A program made the position numbers and the translations under genes. The notes beneath the pieces were generated by a model. The model searched no databases. It was not told the origin of the DNA and was given only the letters and a program-made list of their open reading frames with translations. A stretch of 64,000 bases of DNA from Bromus sterilis (Eukaryota > Streptophyta > Magnoliopsida > Poales > Poaceae): contig OX465601.1 of assembly GCA_950022295.1 (NCBI GenBank), positions 113,107,501-113,171,500 of the forward strand, written 5' to 3'. Of this stretch, positions 10,388 to 23,300 are shown in pieces. Every line of letters starts with the position of its first letter. Within the stretch, counting starts at the first letter, position 1.

Positions 10388-11016
10388 CCATCAACAATCA
10401 TCAGTTCGTCCTTCGTCTCACTATATTTTTATCACTTCATGCGTTATGTGTTATGCTTGGAGCGTCTCGCTCTTAGGTTTTGTTTTTAGTTTTCTTTAGC
10501 TTTGCTTGATGTTCATAACAAGTTAGATCCCTTCTTACTTTGTGTGGGAGAGAAACACGCTCCACTTTCAAAATCTAGAACACATCATAGGATTTTTTCC
10601 TGCTTATCTTTTTGTTGTTGTGTGTTCTTTATCTTTTCATAGCTACTGCCATGTTTAGTTTTAGTCTTAGTTTGTCTTTAGCAAGATCCTTGGATTTTGT
10701 TTAGTTTGTTGCTGGAACTCTTTTTAGTTTTCATGTTGATCTTGTTAAAGAGAGTTGGTTGTTGCACTGAGTTGTGTCTTGTCTTGAAAGTAGGAGATTG
10801 AGGTTTCTATTTAATTCTAGTAGTAACTTGCAATAGTTTTGAGGTATTGGTGTGAGTAATGTTTGAAATTTTGGTGTCAAGAGCTCTTGCCTATTAGTGA
10901 TAGGTGTCGTATTTTGGGCAATCCGTGTTTATTTTCAAAACCTACAAAACTAGTTGAGAACTCTAGCTACTAGATGGATCACTACTCTTCTGAGGGGTCG
11001 AATATCAGAGAACACT

Positions 11017-11100
11017 CACGTACCATGAGTCGAGGATGCGCAAGGATAACCAAACCCCCATACACTCCTCCTCGGGGTACTTGTCTCTTTGTGAACCTCC
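11017..11100 (+). other. Highly conserved non-coding block in E2
   Basis: This block contains TCGAGGATGCGCAAGGATAA and CGGGGTACTTGTC. Near-identical copies lie at 55162-55240 (E5) and 62645-62725 (E6), and inverted at about 39261-39345 (E4). It is the best-conserved part of the 3' domain. The small frames across it are not conserved between copies, so a protein role is unlikely. Confidence 0.55.
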
Positions 11101-12462
11101 TTATTAGATTGAGAGTTATCGATAATAAGTGCATGAGTTCTTCGGACTAATGTAAGTATTGAAAGTTGACACTTCGACCTTCCCATATTTTGCTAGCCTT
11201 TCCCGTGTCGTGCATTGCCTTCATCTCACTCCGAGAGTTGGTGTCCACCTTCGCCGGTACATCCAAACCCTTGGCATGATACACTCTGTCATCATAAGCC
11301 TCCTTATATCTTCCCTCAAAACAGCCACCATACCTACCTATCAAGGCATTTCCATAGCCTTTCCGAGTTATATTGCCATGCAACTTCCACCTCTTCATGA
11401 CTTGATCTTCATGTCATACATTTTTTTGCTACACTGGCAGCGACATACATTGCATACATCATGATAGTTACATCTTCTTTATGTTTTGAGTACCTTGTAA
11501 AGTGTGAAAGATCTCCTTTACCTTATTGTAAAATAGAGTGTTGCCCTTAAGTGAGGAAAAGGTCCCAAAGTGGACACATCAAAAGATCCCAAAGAGGACA
11601 AATGAGAGTTATATAGAAAGATCCATTGAGGCCACAAAAAATACAAAAAAATAGAAAAAAGAGAGAAAGGGGCTACACTACTATCCTTTTGAGAGATCCA
11701 CACTAGTACTCCCTTTATATCCTTGTACTCCATAGAGATGATCATTATGCATATAGCTATGTGGGGACCTTTACACTATAGAACTTGGCTTGCATATTCC
11801 AAGGATGAGCCTCCTCAAACGAGCTCTAGGTCTTCATGAGCGAGCAAGTTAGATGCACCCCCACTAGTTCCTTTGGAGAGCTTCTTAGCTCGTATGTGCA
11901 TCCGTTGCATGGCAATCCCTACTCCTCACATCATATCTATCATTTGGCATTTCTTGCCTATGATTGTCCTCATTGATGTGAGCCTTTCTCATCCTTTTGC
12001 CTTCCTCCTCCACCTTTTCTCTCTTTGCCATCCTAAGTGTCAACTCTCGTGCTTACGCTCATCCATTGCATGAGTGCTCAAAATATCGAAAAGGAGTGGA
12101 TCAAATTGACTTGTACCTGGCTAGTGGTCTGGGGACGAGTCAAGATAAGATTCCAAAGAAGACCAAGTGTGAAACTTTAGTAGATTGAGTTCTCAACACA
12201 AAAATACTTTTTTCTCGTATTCCCTCTCCCCCTTCTTGCACGCAAACACCATTTGGAGACATTCGAGTCACAGGCAGCGAGAGCTCTTGCACCTATTGTT
12301 CTTTTGTTACTTGTTTCAATTTTAATATAGACTCTTGCATGTTATGACTTGAATTGAATCTCTAACCTTGATTGCTTTACTTTTCAAAGTTCTTTTATGG
12401 TTGCTAGCATGTCACCACAGAATTTATGTTGTTATCATTTACCTACTCGAGGACGAGCAGGA

Positions 12463-12479
12463 ATTAAGCTTGGGGATGT
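12463..12479 (+). promoter_or_regulatory. E2 polypurine tract
   Basis: The purine-rich AATTAAGCTTGGGGATG abuts the LTR start TGATACGTCC. Confidence 0.75.
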
Positions 12480-14102
12480 TGATACGTCCAAAACGTATCT
12501 ATAATTTCTGCTTGCTCCATGCATGTTTTGTGTGATATTGCTATGATCTAGATACACTTTCATACACTTTTGATCATATTTGGACTAACCTATTAACTCA
12601 GTGCACCCCAGTGCCAGTTCCTGTTTTCTGCTGTTTTTCTATTTCAGTTTTCCCCCATATAAAAAGTGCCAGAAAAATTCCGGGAAAAATACAGGAAAAA
12701 TCAGCGTACTGGAAGCTTAAAGAAGAGCCCGGGAGGGGCCAGAGGGGAGCCAGGGGGGCCCAGGCAGCCACCCGGTGCGGTCCCACCCCTGGCCGCGCCA
12801 GGGGGGCGCCTCGGGCCCCTGGTCCACCTCTGGCTGCCCCCTTCGCCTATTTATTCTCCGTCACGGGAAAACTCCAGAAGAAGAACCCTATTCCGCAAAC
12901 TCGCCTCTGTTCCGCCGCCGCCGAGCTTCCGAGATCGGGAGCACCAGAAGACCTCTTACCAGCACCCTGCCGGAGGGAGGATTGACCTCCGGGAGTCTCC
13001 TCTCCACCATGGATGCTCCCCGGATGTCTCATGAGTAGTTTTCCTTGGACCATGGGTCCGTGATCAGTAGCTATGTGATGATCTCCTCCCCTCTTTGATC
13101 TTCATTGTTTAGACCTCGTGAGCTGCCCTACATGATCGAGGCACCTTTGTAATATTTCTGCTGTTGCTATGCTGAGTTTGGAGGGATCTGATGGATTATG
13201 AGATTATGTTCAGATTGTGATAGAGTAATATATTTGGTTTTTATCTCTTATATTTTTGTTCCTAAGTAATTCTTGCATGTTCTCTATTGCTGTTTATTGC
13301 TTTGGCCAAGTAGTAGGTAGTGACTCCAAGAGGGAACGTTGTGCTAGATTGTGGGTTCATGCCCCCCCCCCGATGACACGCTTGAGTGACAGAAACATGA
13401 GTCTAGGGGATGTGTTGTTGCCACAAGGGGGAAAACAACGGTGCTTGTAACCGCGGTTACAAGGATTGTTTACTTTACGCAGAGTTCTTTTTAATGCAGT
13501 TGTCTGTTGCTTTGGGTTTACACTTTGGGTGGGGCTCGCAACTTAATACCAGCGAGATGTTCTAGATAGATATCTCAAGGTGGATGATTAGTAGTAGATG
13601 CAGATGGATTTCGGTCTACTTATTTTGGCGTACTGCCCGTGCTTTTGAGCCTCTTCCTTTCTTTTGTAGCATAGTTAGCATTGCGGTGCGTTCATAATCT
13701 TGTCGATTGCCCTTCTGTAATTTGTTTACCTCGCATAGCAGTTTTATCGTCTTTTGGGAGAGAGACATCACTAGTGAACATCACGTATCCCGGTCCATAT
13801 CCTCATTACTGTTTCCAAGCTATATTTACTTTACTGCTTTTACTTGCTATCATTATCCCTTGCGTTTTATCCTTTGTGAACAACAAGACCGGAGAGATTG
13901 ACAACCTCTCTGAACTTCATTGGGAACAAAGTTATCTGTGTCTGTGTGTAGGTCTGCGTCAGTTGCACCGCTGACACCTACTTATCATCTCTGGAGTCCT
14001 ACTGGAGACAAACCTTGGTATCTTCACCGAGGGAAAACAGCTGCTGCACTACATCTTAAACCTTCCACTTGGGGTAACCAACGAAGGGGCAAGAAGCCAT
14101 CA
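12480..14102 (+). repeat. E2 3' LTR (1,623 bp)
   Basis: It starts TGATACGTCC, ends GCCATCA and is complete. A GC block at 12785-12806 is followed by the TATA-like CTATTTAT (12847-12854). It is very similar by eye to the 5' LTR at 6121-7460, with a shorter C run (13363-13371), so the insertion is probably not ancient. Confidence 0.85.
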
Positions 14103-16003
14103 AGTCTCGTCGTTGTAGGTTCCCTAGGGCGTCTGCATTGATCTGTACATGTTGCAGTTATAATATTTATAATCCTCTTTCACTCACCAGAGTGATCACG
14201 GCCCGCTATTCTGAACCTAGCTAACAATGCGCAGGGTTAACTGCTGAATATTATATATATTTATAAGGCAGCATAGGACAAGGAAAGGTAATTCAAGGGG
14301 CGACAAAAACAGGTTATGCAATAGAATAGGATTGTCACGTAGCAGCAGCAGCATATGCCTAGTGCAAGAAATGTACAGAAAAGATAGGCGATATCTGGGG
14401 AAGGAAAATGGCTCTGCTTGTCTGGAAGCTCGACGGTAGGGGTACGGTCGTCGACGAAGTAGTCGTACTCGACAACGGTGTTGTCGGCGGCAGCGTCGAG
14501 GTCTACCGGAAGAATAAGGGGGAAGAAACAATAAATACATGGCAATAATAACAATACATGGCAATTGAATTGTACACGATGTTCTAACGCAGTGCTAGTT
14601 GCTTACGTCGGAGCGGGAAATTATTCGGGGATTATTCATCTGTACCGGTTGATTACCGGACAGATGATCCAGAGGGGGAAGGTTCCATGTCTGCAGTGTT
14701 AGAGACATCTGACAGACATATGGATAGTGTATCCGTAATCGTTGAACCATTCTGAGCAACTTTCATGTTCAAAACATTTTCATCCGGAAAGTTTTACCGG
14801 TACCGGGTAATTACCGGACAGACGATCCGGAGGGGGAAAGTCTCGGGTTCGGTAAGTTGGAGGGGTGCGGTGGGTATGCGGGTAGCGTATTTGTATTCAT
14901 TATATTTTTCTGATCAAGTTTGATGTATAAATTATTTTCATCGGAGTTACAATTTAAAAGATATTGATTTTCAAAGTTTTATTCAATTTAAATCAATTTC
15001 TGATTTTTTTCTTCTTTATTTATTAAATAGCAACATTATCCACAACCTTATCCATAACAGTGCTGACATGTGGGCTCCACATGTCAGCCTCACGTTTTAC
15101 TAATTCAATTTATTAATCTAATTATTCAGTGGGGCCTACATGTCATACTAACATTTCTATAAAAACCTTTTAATTAATTAAACAACAGTGGGGCCCAGGT
15201 GTCATACACTGCTATTTAGTCTAATTCATTTTAATTAAGTTAATAAACAGGGGGCCCACATGTAAGTGTCTCAAGGGGGCATTTTAACTTAACAGATTAT
15301 TTATCTTAAACTAATTGGCCTAGGGCCCACTTGTATGCCACATAGGGGGTTATCTAAACTGTTTAACAGGGGGGTTTAAACAGGAGGGGGATTAGGAAGG
15401 AAGGCCCCACTGTCAGTGGGTAACCCCACTGGTTAACCGGGAGGGGCTCTGTCCACGGCGAGCCTGCCGGCGACGAGGCCGACGCGGCAGCGCTGACCGG
15501 TCGGCCGCTACGGTGCACCAAAATGGGTGTCGTTTGGTCCTACGTGCGCAGGGCAACGAGGCGCACCCGTACGAGCTATCTGTGCGGGCTTGGACAGACC
15601 ACAACGACGACGGCGACGAACCACGCGGTGCCATGGCCACGGGCTCAACGGGAAATAGCTAGGGGGGCACGATTCGGATGGGGATTTAGGGGGAAGTGGG
15701 CGAGCGTCTCACATTGAGCTCGATGGCGCGGTCGGGGAGGGCCGAGGAGGTGCGTAGCCGCGGTAATCGACGAGGACGGCGGCGCGGCCGTGGTGGAGGA
15801 GCGGCGCGATTCTTGGACTACGACGTGTCTCGGGCTCGATTGAAGGTGTAGGGCGACGTGGATGAGCACGACGAAGATCCCGGACACACCGGCGTGGCTC
15901 GAAGTGGCCGGTGGCCACGCGCACGGTGGTGACGCGCCCACGGGCGGTTTCTCGGCCAGAAAGAGAGCGGCGAGGGAGGAGGTGGGATCTGCGGGGGAGG
16001 GGG
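14103..16003 (-). mobile_element. E7: diverged chromovirus LTR fragment
   Basis: This resembles the middle of the chromovirus LTR: 14130-14560 matches 17660-18060, 14640-14850 matches the TACCGG/CCGGAGGGGGAA region, and 15060-15320 holds the CATGTGGG/CACATGTCAG motifs. It is clearly more diverged than the three array LTRs are from each other. It is the left half of an older LTR into which both E2 (left edge) and the array (right edge) inserted. The right half is not found beyond the array, so it was lost. No gene is visible. Confidence 0.7.
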
Positions 16004-19000
16004 TGTGACGCCCCCAAAATCAGACCGTGTACAGTAATCATACACACAGGGTACACGTCTGAGATTAGGGTGCCACGATGATAATATCACAGCACAACAC
16101 TAAACACAAAAGGATAAAAAAATATATTACAATAGAGGGGGTCACGCGGACCCGAATATATAAGTCATACAAACCATAATTTCTGAGTACAGACATAGTT
16201 AGTCAAGTTTTGCCTTAAGAAGGCTAGCACAAATCACATCAGAGATACAGAACGAAAAGGCGAGGCCTCCTGCCTGGGATCCACAGTACTACTCCTGCTC
16301 AACGGGGAACTCGACGTCGTAGTAGGCGCCTCCGGGGTACTCCTGCTCCTGGGCTCCAACGTCGGCTGCAGCGGCCGATCAGGCAAAACAGTAAAGGAAA
16401 TAAAGCAGGTGAGTATCTAGTATACCCGCGAGTCTTACGTCCGCTACTAAGCATTATGCATGATATCAACGGAATGAAGAGGCTGTATATAGTGGACTGA
16501 AGACAGAAGTTCAGAGCAAAGGTAAGAAGCTAGGCCTAACGAAGACTAGCATCTTCCGACGATGTCTTGCAGCATGAGGTAAGAATCAGCCAACAGTTGA
16601 TATAAAGCAGTAAGGTAACAATGAAGCAGAAGTTGCTGCAACATTGAATAATAATAAGTTGTAATAATTAACAATTCCTCCGAATTCACCTCCTCGACAT
16701 CCCCGCGAGGAAGGGAACCCGGAACCATACAGTTTAATAATAGTTTCTTGTGGTAGGATCCAGCTTCAGCATAAAGCGTCCTGTTACCGTGGACACGGCT
16801 ATCGATAGATCAATCTTCCCAGCAGGGGTGCACTTGTGTTACGCTACACGCACGGATCTCCAGGGTGGCGGGAACCTTGTTAGGGAATGCTCCACCGAGG
16901 CTATCCGACACTTCATAGCCCATCTTTCAAACTCAACAGAGAGGTCATCCGCCGGTCTAAATCCTAAGTACGCCGGGCCTTGGACCCCAACCCAAACGTA
17001 CTCCTGCACGGTGCGTGGCTGGCCGGTGAAGTTAAATCAATGCAAATACAAATCACACGCCGCGGCAAATAAGACAACACCACTTCCCGGCAATCAGCCC
17101 GCGGTACTGCTGACGTCTGAAGAGTCCTCGGACGACACTAAGAAGCAGAGGAGCCCATAACTCGTAGTTCCCACGGGTAGGTAGTGCGTACATGGCATAT
17201 AGCCAACTCAAGACATTCACTGAACCATTTAGTATTTTAATTAACCTGCGTGACAACCGTTATCGTTGCCTCGACTTAACCGACCCGCGGACAACGACAG
17301 CAGCCAGGACCACCAGTACATCGGTGCCTGCCCTGTCGCCCCACCAAGTCACTGCGGTTACCAACGAGGTGAACCGTCTCCTTACCTTGTCTCGCGTGTG
17401 CTCCTGGAGGAGCTCGACTTTCGTGGTTTGGTAACTCTCGCGGCCAACGACCAGGGGCCAAGCACACCGGTACACTGGTCGTGCCCTCCCTATCGTCCCG
17501 TCGCAATACCTCTCGCGGGCACCGTTGGGTCGCCCGACTTCTTACCTTTAGGACAACCGTTGTCAAGACCCTATGGCAGTAAGACAAAGTCAGCCTCGAG
17601 TGGAGTACAAAGATTACTCCTTGATAGCTCACACTTGAGGTGACTAGGCATAACCTAGGTAGGGCCTGTGGCGGTGTCTGCATTGTACCGTACCTGTGCA
17701 GTTATAATATTTGTATCCGCGTTCACTCCCCTGAGTGACCACCGCCCTCTATCTAATCCTAGCTAACAATGTGCAGGGTTCACTGCTGAATAATGCATAA
17801 GTAATAAAAACAGGCTATGCAATTGAATAGGATTGTAATCGTAGCAGCAGCAGTAACAATGCCTAGTGCAAGAAATGTACGGAAAGATAGGAGGTATCTG
17901 GGGAAGAGAATGGCTCTGCTTGCCTGCAAGCTCGACGGTAGTAGTAGGGTCGTCGACGACGTAGTCGTACTCAGCAGCGGTGTAGTCGACGGCAGCAGCG
18001 GGGTCTATCGGAGATTTAAAGGGGGGAGAAACAGTAAATACACAGCAAGCATATACAAACAGATGCATGACATGATAAATGAAATGTTAACGGTGTTCTA
18101 ACGCAGTGTAATGCACGTTGCTCGGAACGGAAATTCATCTGAGTATGAACTACCGGCTCCGGGTGATTATCGGACAGGGTGTCCGGAGGGGAAGGATCAA
18201 GCCGGAGGTGTCGTAGTTACCGGAATAACATAAGGGGGGTGTATCCGTGCTATTTGAACCATTCCGGACAACTTTCGTGTTCGGAATAAATTCATCCGGG
18301 CACTCTAACAGTACCGGACCATTTATCGGACAACCGGTCCGGAGGGGGAATGTTCGATGTTCGTTGTGTTAGAGGGGTGTGGTAGGCATACAGACAGAGT
18401 ATTCGTATTCGTTATATTTTTCTGATCAATTTTCATGTATAAAGTTTTTGAATCCGAGTTACGGTTTAAAAGTTATTGAATTTCAAAGTTTAAACCAATT
18501 TAAATGATTTTCTGGATTTCTTTTATTATTTATTTAAACATTATCCAAAACATTATCCACAACATTATCCAGAATAGTGCTGACATGTGGGACCCACATG
18601 TCAGCCCCTGTTATTTATAAAACATTTAATTAAATTAGAAAATGCCTCTGGACCCACATGTCAGTGACTCAATTTTAATTATTTGATTAATCTAAATTAT
18701 TAAGTTTAATTATTTCTAGGGGGACCCACCTGTCATTGACTAGGGTTCCCCAGTTAGCACAGTTGACTGGTCAACCCAGTCAACTGGACCACGGGGACCC
18801 ACTGGCAGTGACCCAGGGGGGTTGCCCCAGGGGTGCCACGTCAGGGGGCACCGGCGGCTAAACGCCGGCGTGCCCAGCACGGCGGAGGCCACGGGAGGGG
18901 GTCGGAATCGGGCTAGGGGGCACCGTTCGCCATGGGATCTGGTGTGTTAGAACCGGAAGACAGCGCCGCGTCGATTCCAAGTGGTGGCGCCGTCGGGGGA

Positions 19001-20348
19001 TCACCAGAATGACGCCGGCGACGACGAAGGCGGGGACCCGTACGGTGGCGACGTCGAGGACGGCGAATCCGCTCACGGGGTGAGGCGTGGCTATGCGCGT
19101 TCGGTAGCTGGCGTCCATGGAAATGAAATGACGCGAGTAGGGCGTCAAATGCAAGCTCTACGCCGCGGTTGGGCGCTCGCCGGCGGCGAGGTTGCTCTGC
19201 CCTAATGGCGCGCACGGCTATGGGACACGGGAACCTCAACGGCGACATGGGGATGGTGAAGGAGCTCACCAGAAACGTAACGGTGCAGAGAGCGGCCTCG
19301 GTGGCGTCGGGGTGGCGCCGGATTTCCTCCGCGACGCCGCGGCGGCCGGAGTTGGGGGAGATGACCGTGTGCTCGCCGTAACGGCTCCGAGCTCGATTCC
19401 TTGCGCTCGGTGACGAAGGCGACGGCGAGACACACGCTGGACAAGGTGGTGAGGCGGCTCGAGGTCAGCGGCCGCGGTGGTGCGCGGTCATGGCGACGGC
19501 GGGCTCGGGGGAATTTTCCCAGACGATAGCGAGAAGAGGAGGAGAGGAATGGGGTGGGGGAGTTGTCCAGGGGGTCGGGCGGGGTGTGCTTAGCGTGTCC
19601 ATGGCGGGAGGGAGCAGGTGATGGAGGGGAGGGCTCCAGGGGCGCCCGTGGCCATGGCGGCGCCACGGCGTCGAGCAGGTGGCCGACAGGACGGGGGCAG
19701 GTGGGATGTGGAAGATGGGCCGGGGTGGGCTGGCTGAGGTGGGCTTCGCCCTGGGCATCAGTTTGCGGTTTTCCAATTATTTTGTTTCCTGTTTACTCAA
19801 AAGCTTTTCTGTAATTAATTTATCAACCCTAGCATTTTTGTAAAAGGTTAATAGTGTTTGTAAATTAGGGTTACATATTATTAAGGTGCCACAAAAGTTT
19901 TTGCAGCAAAATAAAATCAATAGATATTTCTGTTAAATATTAAATGCCCAAAATAGGGGTTTTAACCTACTGTTTGAATTGTTTGGAATTTTCTGCAACT
20001 CCAAAAATTACCAAAGTTGTTCCAACATGATTATAATGATTTTAGGCAATTTACAAAAATAGTTCCATGATTTTTGGAACAACTTTATTTCAGCACCTTT
20101 GTTTTAATTTCCATTTAAAGTAGTTTCAACTAGGGTTTGGTTTGTTGGATGAGTAAGGTGCATTTGGCTTTGGGTTTTGATCCCAAGGGCTCAAGTACAT
20201 GGGGCATGGGGTGTTGATCAACCACAACAAGGTTTGATCATGAGCATCACAAAGTTTTATCAGTTACAAGGGAGATCAAACAGTGATAATTCAACAGTGA
20301 TGATCAACAGTGATGATGATTACTGTTACAGCAACTGAGGGTGTTACA
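16004..20348 (-). repeat. Array LTR 1 (3' LTR, 4,345 bp)
   Basis: On the plus strand it starts TGTGACGCCCCC and ends GAGGGTGTTACA. It is GC-rich at 18780-19750 and AT-rich elsewhere. Compared with LTR 2 it lacks about 42 bases near 17805, which accounts for its shorter length. It abuts the polypurine tract of the first internal copy. ORFs inside (for example antisense frames near 19200-19670) follow from GC-rich composition and match no domain I recognise. Confidence 0.85.
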
Positions 20349-20363
20349 AATCTCCCCCACTAC
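20349..20363 (-). promoter_or_regulatory. Polypurine tract, chromovirus copy A
   Basis: On the minus strand GTAGTGGGGGAGATT directly precedes the LTR start TGTAACACCC. Confidence 0.75.
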
Positions 20364-20384
20364 AAGAATTCTCGTCCCGAGAAT

Positions 20385-23300
20385 TTAAGTGGTAGCGAGG
20401 AAAAGATCGGGGTATTCATCGCGAAGGCGATCTTCGCGTTCCCAAGTGGCTTCATCTTCAGAATGATTCGACCACTGAACCTTGAGGAACTTGACGGTCT
20501 TGTTGCGGGTTCGGCGTTCAGACTGATCGAGAATGCGGCTCGGATGTTCTCGATAAGTCAAGTCTTGTTGCAGCTCGATCATATCATGCTCCACTTCGCG
20601 GATAGGATCCTTGAAGCAGCGACGGAGTTGAGACACATGGAAGACATCGTGGTCTTGGGAGAGGTTCGGCGGCAATTCCAACCGGTATGCCACGGGTCCA
20701 CTCCTGAAAAGGATACGGAACGGGCCAATGTAGCGAGGAGCCAACTTGCCCTTGATACCGAAGCGATGAGTGCCCCTCATGGGAGTGACACGGAGGTATG
20801 CGTATTCACCAGGATGATACTCCATTTCACGGTGTTTGCGGTCATAGTTGCTCTTCTGACGAGACTGTGCGGCCTTGAGATTTTCTTGCACAATGCGAAC
20901 TTGTTCTTCCGCTTCTTGGACAAGATCCGGTCCGAAGTAGGGTCGTTAACCAGTTCCTGACCAATTCAGGGGGGTTCGACATTTACGTCCGTATAGAACT
21001 TCGAAGGGGGCCATCTTCAAGCTAGCCTGATAGCTATTGTTGTACGAGAATTCCGCGTACGGGAGGGCATCCTCCCATTTCATGCCGAAAGAAAGGACAC
21101 AAGCGCGAAGCATGTCTTCTAGCACTTGATTAACTCGTTCAACTTGGCCTTGCGACTGGGGGTGATAAGCGGTGCTGAGGTTCAGACGAGTCCCGAAAGC
21201 TTCCATGAAACTATTCCAGTATCGTGAGGTGAAGATGCTGCCACGGTCTGAACTGATCTCCAACGGAATACCGTGGAGTGACACAATTCGGCAGATATAC
21301 AAGTGTGCCAACTGACTAGCAGTGATCGTCTCCTTGACCGGTAGGAAGTGTGCAATCTTGGAGAATCGGTCGATGACCACAAAGATGGCATCGTTACCTT
21401 TCTGTGACTTAGGAAAACCGGTGACGAAGTCCATTTCGACTTTGTCCCACTTCCAATCAGGAGGAGGGAGTGGTCGCAACCAACCAGCAGGTTTCTGATG
21501 TCCGGCCTTGACGCGACTGCAAACGTCACATTGAGAAACATAGCGGGCGATGTCTTGCTTCATGTAAGGCCACCAGTACCGTTGACGAAGGTCTTTATAC
21601 ATCTTGGTACTGCCAGGGTGGATTGACAAGGTAGAGTTATGGGCTTCTTCCATGATATCCGGACCACAGTTAATGAGGGGCGGGCTCACAGGAACTACTA
21701 AGCGGACCTTGAAGTACACAGTATCACCATCGTTAGCATCAATGGTAAAAGAGGAGGGCTTTCCCTCGGCGATGTCCTGCTTGATCTTCACAATGTCAGG
21801 GGCCAGAGATTGTCTACTCTTGATTAGGGCGTCGAGTTTTGACTCGAGAACCAGGTTATTGGCGTAACCTTGAGGAACAATCTCGAGATTCAACTTGCGA
21901 AACTCTTCATACAGAAGTGGTTGCTGCACCTGAACCTCAAGTTTAGAACAGTAAGCCTTGCGGCTCAAGGCATCGGCCATCACATTAGCCTTGCCCGGGG
22001 TATACGAAATATCCATGTTGAAGTCGGCTATTGTCTCGAGCCATCGTTGTTGACGAAGATTCAGGTCTGGCTGAGTAAACAGGTACTTCAGACTTTGGTG
22101 ATCGGTGTAGACCTCGCAACGATTACCGACGAGGTAATGTCGCCACAGCTTCAATGCATAAATTACTGCTGCCAATTCGAGATCATGTGTTGGGTATTTG
22201 TCTTCGTGAGCACGCAACTGACGAGAGCCATAAGCAATCACCTTGCGCTCTTGCAATAGGACACGGCCTAATCCTTGACGAGACGCGTCGCAATATATCA
22301 CGAAGTCCTTCTGAGTATCAGGGGGAGCGAGCACCGGGGGAGAAGTTAGCTTGTCCTTGAGGGCTTGAAAACTTTCTTGACATTTATCTGTCCACTCAAA
22401 CTTGACGCCTTTGTGAAGCAGATTAGTCAGAGGCCTGGCAATCTTGGAGAAATTCTCGACGAAACGGCGGCAATAGCTAGCGAGTCCGAGGAAACTGCGG
22501 ACTTGCTTGACGGTCTTGGGAGGAGTCCAGTCAAGAATAGCCTGGATACGTTCTGGGGTGACGGCAATGCCATCCTTGGAAATCACATGTCCAAGGTAGG
22601 TTACTTCGGGAAGCCAGAATTCACACTTAGAAAACTTAGCGTAGAGTTTGTGTTCTCGAAGCTTCTCCAGTATAAGACGAAGATGTTCAGCATGTTCTTC
22701 TTCATTCTTGGAATATATCAAGATATCATCCAGATAAACCACGACGAACTGGTCGAGGTACTCCATGAAAATATAATTCATCAATCTGGAGAAGGTGGCT
22801 GGAGCATTGGTTAAGCCAAAGGACATGACAGTGTACTCGTATGAACCATAACGAGTAATGAAGGCAGTCTTCGGAATGTCCTCATCACGGACTCGGATTT
22901 GGTGATAACCCAACCTCAAGTCGAGTTTATAAAACACCTTGGATCCGTCAAGTTGATCATACAGGTCGTTGATCCGGGGAAGTGGGTATTTGTTCTGGAT
23001 GGTGGCTTGGTTAATGGGCCGATAATCTTGGACCAATCGGTTTGTCCCATCGCTCTTCTTGACAAAGAGCGAAGGTGCTCCCCAAGCTGAGGAACTGGGG
23101 CGAATGAATCCTTTCTGAAGTGCCTTGTCGATTTCCTCCTTAAGTTCCAGGAGTTCATGTGGCGGCATCTTGTAAGGACGCTTGGCAATAGGAACAGTGC
23201 CTGGCTTCAAGTCGATGACGAATTCAACTTCTCTGATCGGGGGTATTCCCTGCAGTTCTTCTGGGAAGACGTCGGGAAAATCGCGAACGACTGGAACGGT

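Larger units (their letters stand above)
9660..12462 (+). other. E2 non-coding 3' domain shared with E4, E5 and E6
   Basis: This region is about 2.8 kb and lacks a long ORF. The same ordered set of motifs is readable in E5 (53762-56612), E6 (61305 to window end) and, inverted, E4 (38184-40690). The set is a hinge near CCTAGCTAA with AGCGCTT; CAGAAAACAGATTCTGTCC; a double GGGGATG hairpin; a GTGATAGGTGTCG block; a TCGAGGATGCGCAAGGATAA block; CTATGTGGGGACC; and GGTCTGGGGACGAGTCAA, before the polypurine tract. Conservation of DNA without a conserved reading frame suggests a cis-acting RNA role such as packaging, or simply shared descent. Confidence 0.7.
6121..14102 (+). mobile_element. E2: non-autonomous Athila-like element (gag-protease only)
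   Basis: Layout: a 5' LTR (its first about 287 bases separated by E1 and lying left of the window), a tRNA-Asp-type PBS, a broken gag-protease frame, a 2.8-kb non-coding domain, a polypurine tract and a complete 3' LTR. There is no RT, RNase H or integrase between the protease stop (9657-9659) and the non-coding domain. E6 ends its coding part at the corresponding codon, so the loss is a family trait and not local decay. The 3' flank (14103 onward) is an LTR fragment of a chromovirus relative, so E2 inserted into that LTR. The flanking bases AGTCT would be the target duplication; the left copy is outside the window. Confidence 0.85.

Noticed and set aside
20310..20960. 216-codon plus-strand frame (and its twin at 29843-30493)
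   Set aside because: It lies antisense to the chromovirus integrase C-terminus and chromodomain; conservation follows from the coding strand.
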